In this document: piece after piece, positions 17,331 to 27,482 of the stretch
Position numbering within the stretch: position 1 is the first letter of the stretch
How the letters are laid out: each line of letters begins with the position of its first letter
Assembly (NCBI GenBank): GCA_900541395.1
Contig: UQJT01000006.1
Location: 1 to 64,000, forward strand
Source: an uncultured Desulfovibrio sp.
GTDB lineage: Bacteria > Desulfobacterota > Desulfovibrionia > Desulfovibrionales > Desulfovibrionaceae
Direction: 5' to 3'
Length of the DNA stretch: 64,000 bases
Position numbers and translations under genes: made by a program
The notes under the pieces: model-generated
Databases searched by the model: none
What the model was told of the DNA's origin: nothing
Seen by the model: only the letters and a program-made list of their open reading frames with translations

Positions 17331-18596
17331 CTATACCAAGGTGGCCGTCAAATCGTCGAAAGTTTCCCGACGGCGGATGAGGCGCGCCATGCCGTCCGCC
17401 CCGATAAGCACCTCGGCCGGGCGCGGGCGCTGATTATAATCCGAGGCCATGACAAAGCCGTACGCGCCGGCATCAAGCACGGCGAGCACGTCTCCTTCCC
17501 GCAGCAGAGGCAGAGGACGCTTTTTGGCCAGGATATCGCCGGACTCGCAAATATTGCCCACCACGGTCTGCTCCACCGCCACGGCGTCGGGCTTTCCGTT
17601 CTCACGAAAGATTTCGATATCGTGGTACGCGTCGTACAGCACGGGACGCATGAGCTGATTGAAGCCGATGTCGGTACCGGCGTAAAGATTATCCCCGTTG
17701 CTTTTGATCGCGTGCACCCGGCCCAGCAACACGCCGCATTCCGCCGCGATATACCGGCCCGGCTCAATGCAGAAACGGCCCTCGTAGCCATGCTCCGCCG
17801 TCCACTCCGTCAGGCGTGCATGCAACAATCGCCCCAACTCGGCCAAATCGAGGCGTTTTTCCCCCTCGTACTTGCGATAGGGAATGCCGAAGCCTCCGCC
17901 GAAATCGATGACTTCCAGCGGCGCGCCCCGCCGCAACGCTTCGGCCGCCAGATCGAGCAACACGTTCATGGCCGCCAGATAATCGGCGCCGTCCAGAAAC
18001 AGCGAACCGATATGCTGATTGAGCCCCGCCAGACGCAGCCCGTATCGGGACGCAACCTCGAAAACATCGGACAGACGATCCGGCGTAACGCCGAATTTGG
18101 TCTCCTTGCCGGCGGTGACCACCTTGGCGCTGTGTCCGGCGCCTATGCCGGGATTGAAGCGCACCATGACCCGGCCGCCGGGATTGACCCGGCCGTACAG
18201 CTCCAACTGGGACAGGGAATCCACGCTGACCAGCAGACCGTGATCCACGGCGTTCTTCAACTCGTCCGCGCTCACGTTGTTGCATACATACATTATTTCC
18301 TCCGGCCGAAATCCGGCCAGAAGATTGAGCCGCAATTCACCGGGAGACATGGCGTCGACCAGGCATCCCTCTTCGCGGATAATGCGCAGCAGCGCGGGGT
18401 TGGTGTTGGCCTTGGCCGAATAGTCCACGTGAAAGCCCGGATGAGAAGACAGGCCCAGCAACTCGCGGCAGCGTTGCCGCAGGATGTTCTCGCTGTAGAC
18501 ATAAAGCGGCGTGCCGAAACGCGCCGCCAATTCCCGAGGGTCCTCCCGGCCGAAAAATCCCACGCTGTCAGTATACGCAGATCTGACGTTCGCCAT
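17331..18596 (-). CDS. lysA: diaminopimelate decarboxylase
   Basis: PLP-dependent fold-type III decarboxylase of about 421 residues that makes L-lysine from meso-diaminopimelate, the last step of lysine synthesis. The PLP lysine lies in VDYSAKANTN near residue 60. Other signatures are NQHIGS near 195, the Gly-rich phosphate loop DFGGGFGIPY near 235, EPGRY near 280, and the catalytic Cys of NICESGDIL near 350. Another ATG three codons upstream (18603-18605) is also possible; neither start has a strong ribosome site. It is single, with hairpins on both sides. Confidence 0.95.
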   Translation of the reverse strand: MANVRSAYTDSVGFFGREDPRELAARFGTPLYVYSENILRQRCRELLGLSSHPGFHVDYSAKANTNPALLRIIREEGCLVDAMSPGELRLNLLAGFRPEEIMYVCNNVSADELKNAVDHGLLVSVDSLSQLELYGRVNPGGRVMVRFNPGIGAGHSAKVVTAGKETKFGVTPDRLSDVFEVASRYGLRLAGLNQHIGSLFLDGADYLAAMNVLLDLAAEALRRGAPLEVIDFGGGFGIPYRKYEGEKRLDLAELGRLLHARLTEWTAEHGYEGRFCIEPGRYIAAECGVLLGRVHAIKSNGDNLYAGTDIGFNQLMRPVLYDAYHDIEIFRENGKPDAVAVEQTVVGNICESGDILAKKRPLPLLREGDVLAVLDAGAYGFVMASDYNQRPRPAEVLIGADGMARLIRRRETFDDLTATLV

Positions 18597-18605
18597 ACAA
18601 CCCAT

Positions 18606-18959
18606 TCACTTGTTAAAACTTTTGCCCATACGAGAGATTGTTTCCTACCACAGGCTACCGAACGGGGCAACTCCCTCCTTGGACGTTCCAGAGCCGAGCT
18701 TGCGGCGTCGTCCCCCGGCCGGCGGCTCGAAGGGCCGTGCCTGAAGCAGAAGGTCATACCCCGCAGTACATTGCGGCGATACCGGAAAAGGGGCGCGCCG
18801 GGCTCTCTTGCCCGTCAGAGCGAGGCGCTTTACGGATAAGGAAAGCGAAAGTCCCGCTTCGCCCGACTCCGTGAACAATTTTAAAGGTAACTTGCTCTAA
18901 ACGAAGCGCCATACCCAGACGGATATGGCGCTTGCCCACGAAAAACGGGAGAAAGAGGC
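18606..18959. other. intergenic region between ilvC and lysA
   Basis: About 350 bases with no convincing gene. Near its left end lies the start region of lysA; at its right end is a 10-bp hairpin annotated separately. I saw no tRNA-like fold and no clear consensus promoter for lysA. Confidence 0.5.
18904..18933 (-). terminator. hairpin downstream of ilvC
   Basis: AAGCGCCATA (18904-18913) and TATGGCGCTT (18924-18933) form a 10-bp perfect stem, 26 bases past the ilvC stop. Only a weak T-containing tail follows on the minus strand. Confidence 0.5.
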
Positions 18960-20058
<1,099 letters not shown>

Positions 20059-20081
20059 GTGGGGGTTCGTCGCTCATACCG

Positions 20082-20116
20082 ACAGGAACCGGAAACGTCA
20101 GGTTTCCGGTTCCTGT
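20082..20116. terminator. 15-bp hairpin between ilvN and ilvC
   Basis: Arms 20082-20096 and 20102-20116 (ACAGGAACCGGAAAC and complement) pair perfectly around GTCAG, 28 bases after the ilvN stop. It lacks a uridine run. It may partly separate ilvBN from ilvC or stabilise the processed ends. Confidence 0.55.
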
Positions 20117-20144
20117 AGTCGCGTTCCGTGTTGTCCGGCCGGGA

Positions 20145-20636
20145 TTATTCGGTGCTGACCTGCATGGAGCGGCGCATGGCCACTGTGCCGGTACGCGCGA
20201 TTTCCTTGATGCCGAACCGGGTGAGCAAATTGATGATGGCGTCGAGCTTGTCGTGGGTGCCCGTAGCTTCGATAGTGAATTCGGTAGGGCTGAGGTCCAC
20301 CACCTTGCAGCGGAAAATATCCACGATGCGCAAAATTTCGCTGCGCTTGCTCTCTTCGGCATTAAGTTTGAAAACCACCATTTCGCGTTCCACTGTGGCG
20401 GTATCCTCAAAGTCCACCACCTTGATCACCGTGACCAGCTTGCGCAGTTGCTTGATGATCTGTTCAATGATCTGGGCGTCGCCCCGGGTGGTGATGGTCA
20501 TGTGCGACACCCCCTGCTCCAGGGTGGGCGCCACATTCAGCGATTCAATATTGAAGCCGCGACCGCTGAACAGCCCGGCCACCCGGGAAAGCACCCCCGG
20601 TTCGTTTTCCACAAGCACGGATAACACTCGGCGCAT
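20145..20636 (-). CDS. ilvN: acetolactate synthase small (regulatory) subunit
   Basis: 163 residues. The ACT domain (MRRVLSVLVENEPGVLSRVAGLFSGRGFNI) is the valine-sensing module that activates the large subunit and gives feedback inhibition. A second ferredoxin-like half follows, with VDLSPTEFTIEATGT. The length matches the IlvH type. It begins 72 bases after ilvB in the same transcript. Confidence 0.95.
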   Translation of the reverse strand: MRRVLSVLVENEPGVLSRVAGLFSGRGFNIESLNVAPTLEQGVSHMTITTRGDAQIIEQIIKQLRKLVTVIKVVDFEDTATVEREMVVFKLNAEESKRSEILRIVDIFRCKVVDLSPTEFTIEATGTHDKLDAIINLLTRFGIKEIARTGTVAMRRSMQVSTE

Positions 20637-20708
20637 GAAATTCTCCTTGTCGCATTCCGGGGAGGCCTTATCTCCCCGCCCTTCTCCGGCTCCGGTCCGG
20701 CAATGGGG

Positions 20709-22406
20709 TCAGATAAGCAGCATCTCGTCCAAAGCTGCGCCGCCCGGCACCATAGGATAAACATTTTCCTCACGCTCGACGCGCACGTCGATGATGGCGG
20801 TGGCCGGAGAGGCCAAGGCCTTGGGCAACACGGTTTCCAGCTCCTCCTCGGTGGCGATGCGGTAGCCTTCGGCGCCATAAGCCTCGGCCAGCTTCACGAA
20901 ATCGGGCTGGGCTTCCATGTTGGTCTGACTGTAGTTGTGATTGTAAAACAACTCCTGCCACTGGCGGACCATGCCAAGATAACCGTTGTTGAGAATAAGC
21001 GTCTTGACCGGCAGCTTGTTGGCCACGGCGGTCATGAATTCCTGACTGTTCATCTGGATGGAGCCGTCGCCCGCCACGTCGATGACCAGTTTGTCGGGCA
21101 GGCCGAGCTGCACGCCGATGGCCGCGGGCAATCCGTAGCCCATAGTTCCCAGACCGCCGGAAGTAAAGAAGGTGCGCGGCTTGCGCACGGACAGAAATTG
21201 CGCGGACCACATCTGATGCTGACCGACCTCGGTGACGATGATGGCCTCGCCTTTGGTGATGCGTTCCAGCGCTTCCAGCACCTGCTGGGGCTTGAGGTTG
21301 CTCCCCTTGGCGTAGGTAAGCGGCCGGGCCTTGCGCCATTCGGCCAGTTGATTCAGCCAAGGCGCGCGGTCGCCCGACCAGTCGCGAGGCGCGGCTTCCA
21401 GGCGGGCGCTCAGCACTTCCCGAATGCCCTCCAGCGCCATGCGGCAATCACCCACCACAGGCACATCCACCTGAATTGTTTTGCGGATGGACGTGGGGTC
21501 GATATCGATATGAATAATTTTGGCTTTGGGGGCAAAGGTGGACAGTTTACCGGTGACGCGGTCGTCGAAGCGGGCGCCCACACCGATGAGCAGATCGGCG
21601 CTGTTCATGGCCATATTGGCCACATACGTGCCGTGCATGCCGGGCATGCGCAGGCTGAGCGGATCGTCGGAAGGAAAAGCTCCCAGGCCCATCAGGGTGG
21701 TAGTGACGGGAATGCTGAGCTCGCGGGCCAGCGTGGCCAGGATTTCGGAAGCGTTGGACGAAATAACCCCACCCCCGGCAATGAACAGAGGGCGCTCCGC
21801 AGCCAGGATAAGATCGGCCGCGCGACGCAATTGATTGAGATTGGGGCGGTAAGTGGGGTTGTAGGAACGCATGCGCACTTCTTCGGGCCACACGAACTCG
21901 GTCCGGGCGATCTGCACGTCTTTGGGGATGTCCACCAACACCGGACCGGGGCGGCCCGAACGGGCCAGATGAAACGCCTGCCGCAGGACCGTGGCCAGTT
22001 GGGCGATATCCTTCACCAGGAAATTATGCTTGGTGCAAGGGCGGGTGATCCCCACGATATCGGCTTCCTGAAACGCGTCGTTGCCGATGAGATACGTGGG
22101 AACCTGGCCGGTGATGGCCACCACCGGAATGGAGTCGGCATAGGCGGTGGCCAGACCGGTGACCGTATTGGTAGCGCCCGGTCCCGAGGTGACCATACAT
22201 ACCCCCACCTTGCCCGTGGCCCGGGCGTATCCGTCGGCCGCATGAGCGGCGCCCTGTTCGTGCCGGACCAGAATGTGCCGCAGCTCGGGGTGATTGGTCA
22301 GCTCATGGTACAGGTCGATAGCCTGACCGCCGGGATAGCCGAACAACAATTCCACGCCTTCGCGCTTCAGACATTCCATAAGTATGCGGGCACCGGTCAT
22401 TTCCAT
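20709..22406 (-). CDS. ilvB: acetolactate synthase large (catalytic) subunit
   Basis: 565 residues. A thiamine-diphosphate enzyme that condenses two pyruvates, or pyruvate and 2-oxobutyrate, in the first common step of branched-chain amino acid synthesis. The N-terminal domain has the catalytic Glu in VRHEQGAAHAADGYARATG. The FAD domain contains NSADLLIGVGARFDDRVTG. The ThDP motif GDGSIQMNSQEFMTAV precedes NNGYLGMVRQWQ. All family regions are present and the length is normal. Start chosen at MEMTGARIL, with AAGGA upstream. First gene of ilvB-ilvN-ilvC. Confidence 0.96.
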   Translation of the reverse strand: MEMTGARILMECLKREGVELLFGYPGGQAIDLYHELTNHPELRHILVRHEQGAAHAADGYARATGKVGVCMVTSGPGATNTVTGLATAYADSIPVVAITGQVPTYLIGNDAFQEADIVGITRPCTKHNFLVKDIAQLATVLRQAFHLARSGRPGPVLVDIPKDVQIARTEFVWPEEVRMRSYNPTYRPNLNQLRRAADLILAAERPLFIAGGGVISSNASEILATLARELSIPVTTTLMGLGAFPSDDPLSLRMPGMHGTYVANMAMNSADLLIGVGARFDDRVTGKLSTFAPKAKIIHIDIDPTSIRKTIQVDVPVVGDCRMALEGIREVLSARLEAAPRDWSGDRAPWLNQLAEWRKARPLTYAKGSNLKPQQVLEALERITKGEAIIVTEVGQHQMWSAQFLSVRKPRTFFTSGGLGTMGYGLPAAIGVQLGLPDKLVIDVAGDGSIQMNSQEFMTAVANKLPVKTLILNNGYLGMVRQWQELFYNHNYSQTNMEAQPDFVKLAEAYGAEGYRIATEEELETVLPKALASPATAIIDVRVEREENVYPMVPGGAALDEMLLI

Positions 22407-22800
22407 AACGGGTCATCCTTGAAACGAATTAACTTTAAAAAATGGTGTAAACTGAATGCCATGTTTCGTCGCTTAAAGCGCTTTGCCTTTGAAACTGTAC
22501 CGGTCAGGGCGCGATGTTCCATCGCTTAAGTTTCATGCCTGAAGCCGTCGCCAACTTTGCGGCTGTCCGAGCCTGTATGCCCAAGGGCCGCAGGCGCGGC
22601 CTTCAGTTCGTCAGTCGGGCGGCTACGCCGTACAAAACATGGCAGAGAGGCGATCGGCAATTCAGTGACAAGCGTTGCCGAAAGCTTCGCCCTCCTCTCG
22701 GCGCATCCGACGGATTCGCCGGGCGATCCGCCGTGACGCGCCGACAGGCAGCGGTCAAAAACCATAAAAACCGGAAAGCCGGTTTACGGCCTTCCGTGGC
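22407..22800. other. leader region of ilvB and spacer to the DUF465 gene
   Basis: Nearly 400 bases. The ilvB promoter and leader should lie in the left half, read on the minus strand, but I could not identify a consensus promoter or a leader peptide rich in branched-chain codons. At the right end is the terminator of the DUF465 gene. No gene seen. Confidence 0.5.
22757..22785 (-). terminator. intrinsic terminator of the DUF465 gene
   Basis: On the minus strand AAACCGG and CCGGTTT (22768-22785) form a short stem followed by TTTATGGTTTTT. It lies 15 bases after the stop of the DUF465 gene. Confidence 0.7.
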
Positions 22801-23022
22801 TTACTTTTCGTAACGATCCAACATGACGTGCAGACGGGTCTTGCCGTCCAGCTTCTGTTTCTTTAGCGCTTTCAGTTCCTGATCTTCCGCAGGAGTAAGA
22901 TACGGCTTGGATTCGAGCTTTTCGATCTGTTTTTCGTAGAGCATGTGCTCTTCCCACAGGGCCTTGAGTTCGGGATCGGTGGGCGCGTACTTCTCCAGCC
23001 GTTTGAGATCGTGTTCTTCCAT
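22801..23022 (-). CDS. DUF465 / YdcH-type small coiled-coil protein
   Basis: 73 residues, highly charged and helical (DLKRLEKYAPTDPELKALWEE, then LTPAEDQELKALKKQKLDGK). The spacing and the final LKKQKLDGKTRLHVML match the DUF465 family, whose function is not known. It lies in the same orientation as yggT, 90 bases downstream of it, and has its own terminator. Confidence 0.85.
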   Translation of the reverse strand: MEEHDLKRLEKYAPTDPELKALWEEHMLYEKQIEKLESKPYLTPAEDQELKALKKQKLDGKTRLHVMLDRYEK

Positions 23023-23112
23023 AGCGCTGACTCCGATTAAGTTGGAGGTTGATTGAAAGTCAAAGAGCGGTGTTCACCCGGCGCGCGGGTTCGGCTGAGC
23101 GCCGCTCCGGCA

Positions 23113-23442
23113 CTAAAAAAACATGGCTCCGCCTCTGCCCGGTCCCATCCCGGCCCCAAGCTGGAACAGGGACGCCACAACCACCCCGTTGAAAAGCTGC
23201 AGGGCGAGCAGGACGATAATAGGCGAAAGATCGAGCCCCCCGATGAAAACAAAGGGCAGCCATTTGCGTATCCGGTAATAGACCGGTTCGGTCAGGGCGC
23301 GCAGAGTCCGCACTATAGGGTTGTACGGATCGGGATTCACCCAGGAAAGGAGGGCCGCGACAATGATGACGAACGTATAGAGATTAATGACGATTTGCAG
23401 CAAACGTGCCACGGTCATCAGCAGGTTGCCTACAACAAACAT
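23113..23442 (-). CDS. yggT: YggT-family membrane protein
   Basis: 109 residues with two hydrophobic helices (about 10-33 and 65-92) separated by SWVNPDPYNPIVRTLRALTEPVYYRIRKWLP. This is the signature loop of the YggT family. Family members are small inner-membrane proteins linked to cell division, cell shape or osmotic tolerance; the exact role is unsettled. The Gly-rich C-terminus GAGMGPGRGGAMFF is unusual. DUF465 follows it. Confidence 0.92.
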   Translation of the reverse strand: MFVVGNLLMTVARLLQIVINLYTFVIIVAALLSWVNPDPYNPIVRTLRALTEPVYYRIRKWLPFVFIGGLDLSPIIVLLALQLFNGVVVASLFQLGAGMGPGRGGAMFF

Positions 23443-23533
23443 GAAGCCTCCGGCGTCGGGTTGAACTTGATTCTGATTCTTGCCTGCTTGCGGCCGGGAA
23501 TCAAGTAAAAAATGCGCCCGGAAAAGAGGAAAT

Positions 23534-24049
23534 TCAACATTGGCAACGTAAGGCCTTGACTCCTTCGCGGAACAGAATTTCCATTTTATCCGGCGGCGTC
23601 AGGGCCAGAACCATCCCTACGCCGAACGTGGGGTGATCCACCAGCCCGCCCAAAGCGAAGGTGCCGTTCATGGAATACGGTACGGGTGTGGCCGGATTAC
23701 GGGCCAGCGCATCCTGCCATTGGCGCTCCAACTCCGCCTGCAGCCGCGCCGTCTGCTGCTCGGCGCGGGAAGGAGCCTTGGGTTTGGGCGGCGCTTTCGG
23801 CTTCGGCTCTTTGCGGGCCTGGGCGAGCACGGCCTCTCCGCGCTCGCGGCCGGACTGCACACGCACGGCGCGGCTTTTTGCCTCCCGGGCCGGGGCTTCG
23901 GGCGGGTAATACTTGTGCACGCTGCCGCAGGCACAACATTCCACTTTGGCCACCTGCCCATCCACCAAAGCGACAATGACATGACCCGTCACATCACGGC
24001 AGCGGGTGCAACGAGCTTCTATCCTCTGACCGGGGGCAAGCGAACTCAT
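23534..24049 (-). CDS. zinc-ribbon protein with C-terminal Tudor/CarD-like module
   Basis: 171 residues from the chosen ATG. An N-terminal treble of Cys pairs (CTRC near 14 and CCAC near 38) suggests a zinc ribbon. A basic Lys/Pro/Ala-rich linker (KEPKPKAPPKPKAPSRA) follows. The last 45 residues (HPTFGVGMVLALTPPDKMEILFREGVKALR) resemble the small beta-barrel at the end of UvrD/PcrA helicases and in CarD, which binds RNA polymerase. A role in transcription or repair is therefore inferred; no function is known. The frame is open 57 codons further upstream, but a terminator-like hairpin lies in that extension. I chose the start at 24049, with GGAG upstream. Confidence 0.65.
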   Translation of the reverse strand: MSSLAPGQRIEARCTRCRDVTGHVIVALVDGQVAKVECCACGSVHKYYPPEAPAREAKSRAVRVQSGRERGEAVLAQARKEPKPKAPPKPKAPSRAEQQTARLQAELERQWQDALARNPATPVPYSMNGTFALGGLVDHPTFGVGMVLALTPPDKMEILFREGVKALRCQC

Positions 24050-24080
24050 GATGTTGTGTCTCCACAAAGCTGGGGTTAAG

Positions 24081-24116
24081 AAAAAACGGCGTCCCTTCAC
24101 GGGACGACCCGCCGCT
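24081..24116 (-). terminator. intrinsic-terminator-like hairpin in the leader of the zinc-ribbon gene
   Basis: On the minus strand CGGC...GTCCC and GGGAC-GCCG pair (with a 5-base bulge) and are followed by TTTTTT (24086-24081), 32 bases before the start codon. This looks like an attenuator or the end of a short leader RNA. Confidence 0.5.
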
Positions 24117-24235
24117 TCATAGCCGTGCGGAACATCGCGCGCGCCATAGCGCTTTGTCATATCGGGTTCCGCCGACGCTGTCCCTTGGTTCCGGCTGCCG
24201 GAAACGCAACAGTCAGTCACGGCGGCGTGCGGCGC

Positions 24236-24241
24236 ATTATA
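24236..24241 (-). promoter_or_regulatory. candidate -10 element (TATAAT) upstream of the zinc-ribbon gene
   Basis: A perfect TATAAT on the minus strand, but no good -35 at 16-18 bases. A transcript from here would run about 145 bases to the terminator-like hairpin at 24081-24116. The 24050-24381 spacer otherwise shows no gene. Confidence 0.35.
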
Positions 24242-24381
24242 AGTATAGGTGTACGCGTCCGGCCGCTTTCTGGCAAGGGGAAGGAGGCGTGCTTTCCCCT
24301 GATGTTCTTGGAGCGGCTTTTCGACAGTCCGCCGTTAGTTCCGATAATTTCAATCCTTATTCCATTGCCGGAGCCTCCGTC

Positions 24382-25365
24382 ATGCACATCACCACTCTTC
24401 GTCTGACACGCCGCGAAGCGCAGCTTGTTCCGGAGCAGAACGTGTTCCATACACTCCACTCCCCCCACGTTCGCCCGGGCGACGATGCCCAATGGGCCGA
24501 ACATTGGCTGGATGTGACGGACTGTCCGCCGGAAGATTGGGAACGCCTGCTGGAAACGCTGGGGATGTCTGAAGGCGACCGTGAGGTGGGCATGGAAACG
24601 CGCCGCTTTCCCCAGGCGGAAATTCTGACCGGCGGCGTAGCCCTGCGCCTGCCCGTGCGCGACCGTTGGCTCGACGACAGGGCGACCTACATCAACGTCA
24701 TTCTGCTCAACAACATGCTGCTTACCCAGCACGACGGCGAACTTGCCCCCTTGGACAAGACGCGGCGGCGCCTGCTTGAAGGCGACCGGCCCGACATCGA
24801 CACCATGCCCGGCCTCATGCTCTATGTGCTGGAAGGCATCATGGAGGCAGGCGTCAACGATTTCATTCTGGCCCGCGGACAAGTGGAAGAACAGGAAGAT
24901 CACGTGGAAGCAGACGACGCGGACGACGAAGTCATCCGCCGCCTGAAGCACAGTGTGGAACATCTGACCAGCCAAAGCGAGGAACAGTTATTCTGCCTGA
25001 CCCTGCTGCGCGGGCTCCTGGCGCACGACTCCGCCCTGACGGGCATTCATGATGCGACCGGGGAGCTGATGGACGCTCTTGGTCATCTGCAGCGCAGTTT
25101 GCAGCGTCTGGAAAGTCGTCTGAACGATCAACTCCAACAACTGGATTCGCGCATGCGCGACCGAACGGAACAACGCCTGCGCGTTCTGACCGTAATATCG
25201 TCGGTATTCATGCCCCTGACGTTCATCACCGGATTTTACGGCATGAACTTCGAAAATATGCCCGCCTTGCGGGAACCGTGGGGCTATTCTCTGGTGGTGG
25301 GGCTTATGCTGGCCGTGGGCATAGGCATGGCGCTGTTTTTTCGCTGGCGGGGCTGGTTTCGATAA
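24382..25365 (+). CDS. CorA/ZntB-family divalent cation transporter
   Basis: 327 residues. A large N-terminal cytoplasmic alpha/beta domain and long helices (about 170-270) end in two membrane segments. The selectivity motif GMN is in GFYGMNFENMP, at the end of the first segment. The short C-terminus FRWRGWFR is positively charged. The family forms pentameric Mg2+ channels (CorA) or Zn2+ exporters/importers (ZntB); the two cannot be separated by motif alone. I chose the ATG at 24382, with GGAG at 24370-24373; the frame runs further upstream without support. Divergent from the zinc-ribbon gene. Confidence 0.9.
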   Translation: MHITTLRLTRREAQLVPEQNVFHTLHSPHVRPGDDAQWAEHWLDVTDCPPEDWERLLETLGMSEGDREVGMETRRFPQAEILTGGVALRLPVRDRWLDDRATYINVILLNNMLLTQHDGELAPLDKTRRRLLEGDRPDIDTMPGLMLYVLEGIMEAGVNDFILARGQVEEQEDHVEADDADDEVIRRLKHSVEHLTSQSEEQLFCLTLLRGLLAHDSALTGIHDATGELMDALGHLQRSLQRLESRLNDQLQQLDSRMRDRTEQRLRVLTVISSVFMPLTFITGFYGMNFENMPALREPWGYSLVVGLMLAVGIGMALFFRWRGWFR

Positions 25366-25384
25366 CACAGCGCAAGGCAGAAGC

Positions 25385-25419
25385 AAAAAAAAACGGTCTT
25401 GGCCATCCGAAATGCCGAC
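25385..25419 (-). terminator. probable terminator of the acidic repeat gene
   Basis: Directly after the stop codon, a short imperfect stem (GTC-GGC...GCC-AA-GAC on the minus strand) is followed by nine T residues. Weak stem, strong T run. Confidence 0.45.
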
Positions 25420-27048
25420 TTAACTCTCCGGCCCCGTTTCCGCGAGCAGGGCCGCAATTTCTTCGCGAATGACGCGGGCGGCCGCCTCGGCCGCCGCCTT
25501 TTCGCCCGATGCTTCCATAGCGTCGACACGTTCTTCCAGGCGGGCCATATCCTCGGACATGCTTTCCGCATAGGGAGGCACGTGCTCTCCCTCTTGCAGT
25601 TCACGAACCACGACCTCTCGGATCAACGCCGCCAGCTCCGTCCGGAAGGCGCTGCCCTCGGGCGGCAGTTCCAGAGGCGTCACGGTCCGCGCGCCCTGGG
25701 CGGCCAGTTCGGCTTCCAGGGCCGAGATACGGGCCTCGGCCGCGGCCAGCCCGTCGGCGTGTCTCTCAGCCAGGTCACGAACCTCGGCCGTCAGGTCGTC
25801 CACGCGTTCCCGCACCGCATCAAAGGCAGACGAGTCCGGGCCGCCGTTGCCGTCGGCCACCTCATTGATTTTTTCCTGCATGGCCGCGATATCGGCGGCC
25901 AGGGCATCCAGACTGCTCAACACCAGCGCGCTCAGGTCCGGCTCGGGGCGTTCGGCCTCGCCCACCAGCAGAGGATCGTCCAGGTCCGAAGCCAACGGCA
26001 AGTCCGCCCCGGTGGCGGTTTCTTCCGACTCTGTGGCGGCGAACAGATCATCCAGTCCACTTAACGGATCTTCCCCCGCTTCGGCCTCCGTCCCGGCGTC
26101 AGAGCCGGAACCGGGCAATGGAGCTTCGGTCGCGGCGGGAGCGGCGGACTCGTCCGTCATTTCCGCACGAGCCGCGCCCAACAACGCGTCCAAATCAAAA
26201 TCGTCTTCCATATCGACCGCCGGGGGTTCAACGTCGGAAGAAATTTCGGGCAATTCCGCCTCAACGGCGGATACCGGGCTCAAGACCGGTGCTTCGGGAG
26301 CGGGCGCGGCGGTTTTCAACGCGGATTCCGCGGCTTCACTCGATGTGACAGACAACTTCGCATGCGCATCATCAGCCTGCGCGGCGTTCAACAATGCGTC
26401 CAGGTCGGCGATCTCGGCGGTCTCTTCCATGTCCGACGCTCCAGCCTCGGAAGGAACGGTCGTCACCGTCCCGGGATTCATGATTGAATCAAGCAACGAA
26501 TCCAGATCGTCCACATCGACTTCAGGCTCAGCGGCCGCTCCGCTTTCGTCGGTATCCTGCACGGTGTTCTCCCGCTCCGCGCTTGCCTGAAGCACGGCTT
26601 CAAAATCGGTCGTCGAAGCGGACGCGGCGTCGGGGACGGAGTCCGATGCCGGAACCTCGGGTTGCTCCGGAGCCACCAGATCGCGCAGCAAAGCGTCCAC
26701 TTCGCCCATATCCGGCATGTCCGACTCCTCGTCGGAGGGAGCTTCACGCCCCGCAACTTCAGCAGAAGCAGCATCGGAGGAAACGCCCGCCGTTTTCGCT
26801 TCGGCAAGCTCTCCCCCGTCGTTCAATCCCGAGGCCTTGAGCAACGAATCCAGATCGAAGGCATCCTCGCCCGAGACAGGACCCTTGCCGGTTTCCGCCA
26901 ACAAATCGGCCATTTGGGACTCCAACGGATTGTCCCCGGCCCCGGCATCTCCGGACGCGGCGGGCACGGCGCCTTTTTCGACGATATCGGTCAATTCAAT
27001 GATGTCGTCATCGGCCTCGGAAGACGGGGGGGTACGGGAAGGGTCCAT
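25420..27048 (-). CDS. acidic protein with DLDxLL repeats and C-terminal coiled coil, function unknown
   Basis: 542 residues from the ATG at 27046-27048 (GAGGA upstream). The first 400 residues are strongly acidic, low in hydrophobics and probably disordered. They are punctuated by about seven short motifs of the form (F/V/A)DLD(S/A)LL: FDLDSLLKA, VDALLRDL, VDDLDSLLDS, ADLDALLNA, FDLDALLGA, SGLDDLFA and DLDDPLL. From about 410 a coiled coil follows (DALAADIAAMQEKI..., ISALEAELAAQG), then a helical end. No signal peptide or membrane segment. The motifs look like repeated short binding peptides displayed on a flexible arm. I do not recognise the family. Confidence 0.75.
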   Translation of the reverse strand: MDPSRTPPSSEADDDIIELTDIVEKGAVPAASGDAGAGDNPLESQMADLLAETGKGPVSGEDAFDLDSLLKASGLNDGGELAEAKTAGVSSDAASAEVAGREAPSDEESDMPDMGEVDALLRDLVAPEQPEVPASDSVPDAASASTTDFEAVLQASAERENTVQDTDESGAAAEPEVDVDDLDSLLDSIMNPGTVTTVPSEAGASDMEETAEIADLDALLNAAQADDAHAKLSVTSSEAAESALKTAAPAPEAPVLSPVSAVEAELPEISSDVEPPAVDMEDDFDLDALLGAARAEMTDESAAPAATEAPLPGSGSDAGTEAEAGEDPLSGLDDLFAATESEETATGADLPLASDLDDPLLVGEAERPEPDLSALVLSSLDALAADIAAMQEKINEVADGNGGPDSSAFDAVRERVDDLTAEVRDLAERHADGLAAAEARISALEAELAAQGARTVTPLELPPEGSAFRTELAALIREVVVRELQEGEHVPPYAESMSEDMARLEERVDAMEASGEKAAAEAAARVIREEIAALLAETGPES

Positions 27049-27482
27049 GCTATCCTCTGGCTGGCTCGGAGTAACGAAAAAATGGCGCTCTTTGTGTATG
27101 GTATACAAAAAAAGAGGGAGAACGCAAGGGCGGCCTTGTCGACTCAAGGCGTTCCGCCCCGTTCGCCGCGCACGCCGCAAGGCCCGCAACGGCATTCTGT
27201 TATTTTTATCAGCGGAGTTTTTCTCGAACGCAACGCAGCAAGGGCTTTGAAAACATCGTTTGAGGATACCGTCCGCACCGCCGACGCTGTACAATAAAAC
27301 CCCCTTGCGGGGGTTTTATTGTACAGCGTATCCACAGAGCTTCAACTTTGAAATTATGCTAGGGCCACTCCGACATCTTCACCCGTCGGCTAAAATCACC
27401 TCGCGGATGACGGAAATGGGATATGTTCCGCTGCGTCCGACCCGGCCGAGCATTTCAAAATGAAACTACGCAAACTGCCGAA
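27049..27482. other. spacer between the acidic-protein gene and cytochrome c3
   Basis: Over 400 bases without a supported gene. It contains the strong bidirectional terminator at 27285-27328. The rest should hold the promoter of the acidic-protein gene on the minus strand, which I could not pin down. Confidence 0.5.
27285..27328. terminator. strong bidirectional intrinsic terminator
   Basis: Arms 27285-27304 and 27309-27328 pair perfectly over 20 bases. The inner stem is CCCCC/GGGGG followed by TTTTATTGT on either strand. It would end transcription from the cytochrome gene on the minus strand. Confidence 0.85.

Noticed and set aside
20703..22529. A 608-codon open frame antisense to ilvB
   Set aside because: His/Gly-rich shadow of ilvB without any recognisable domain.
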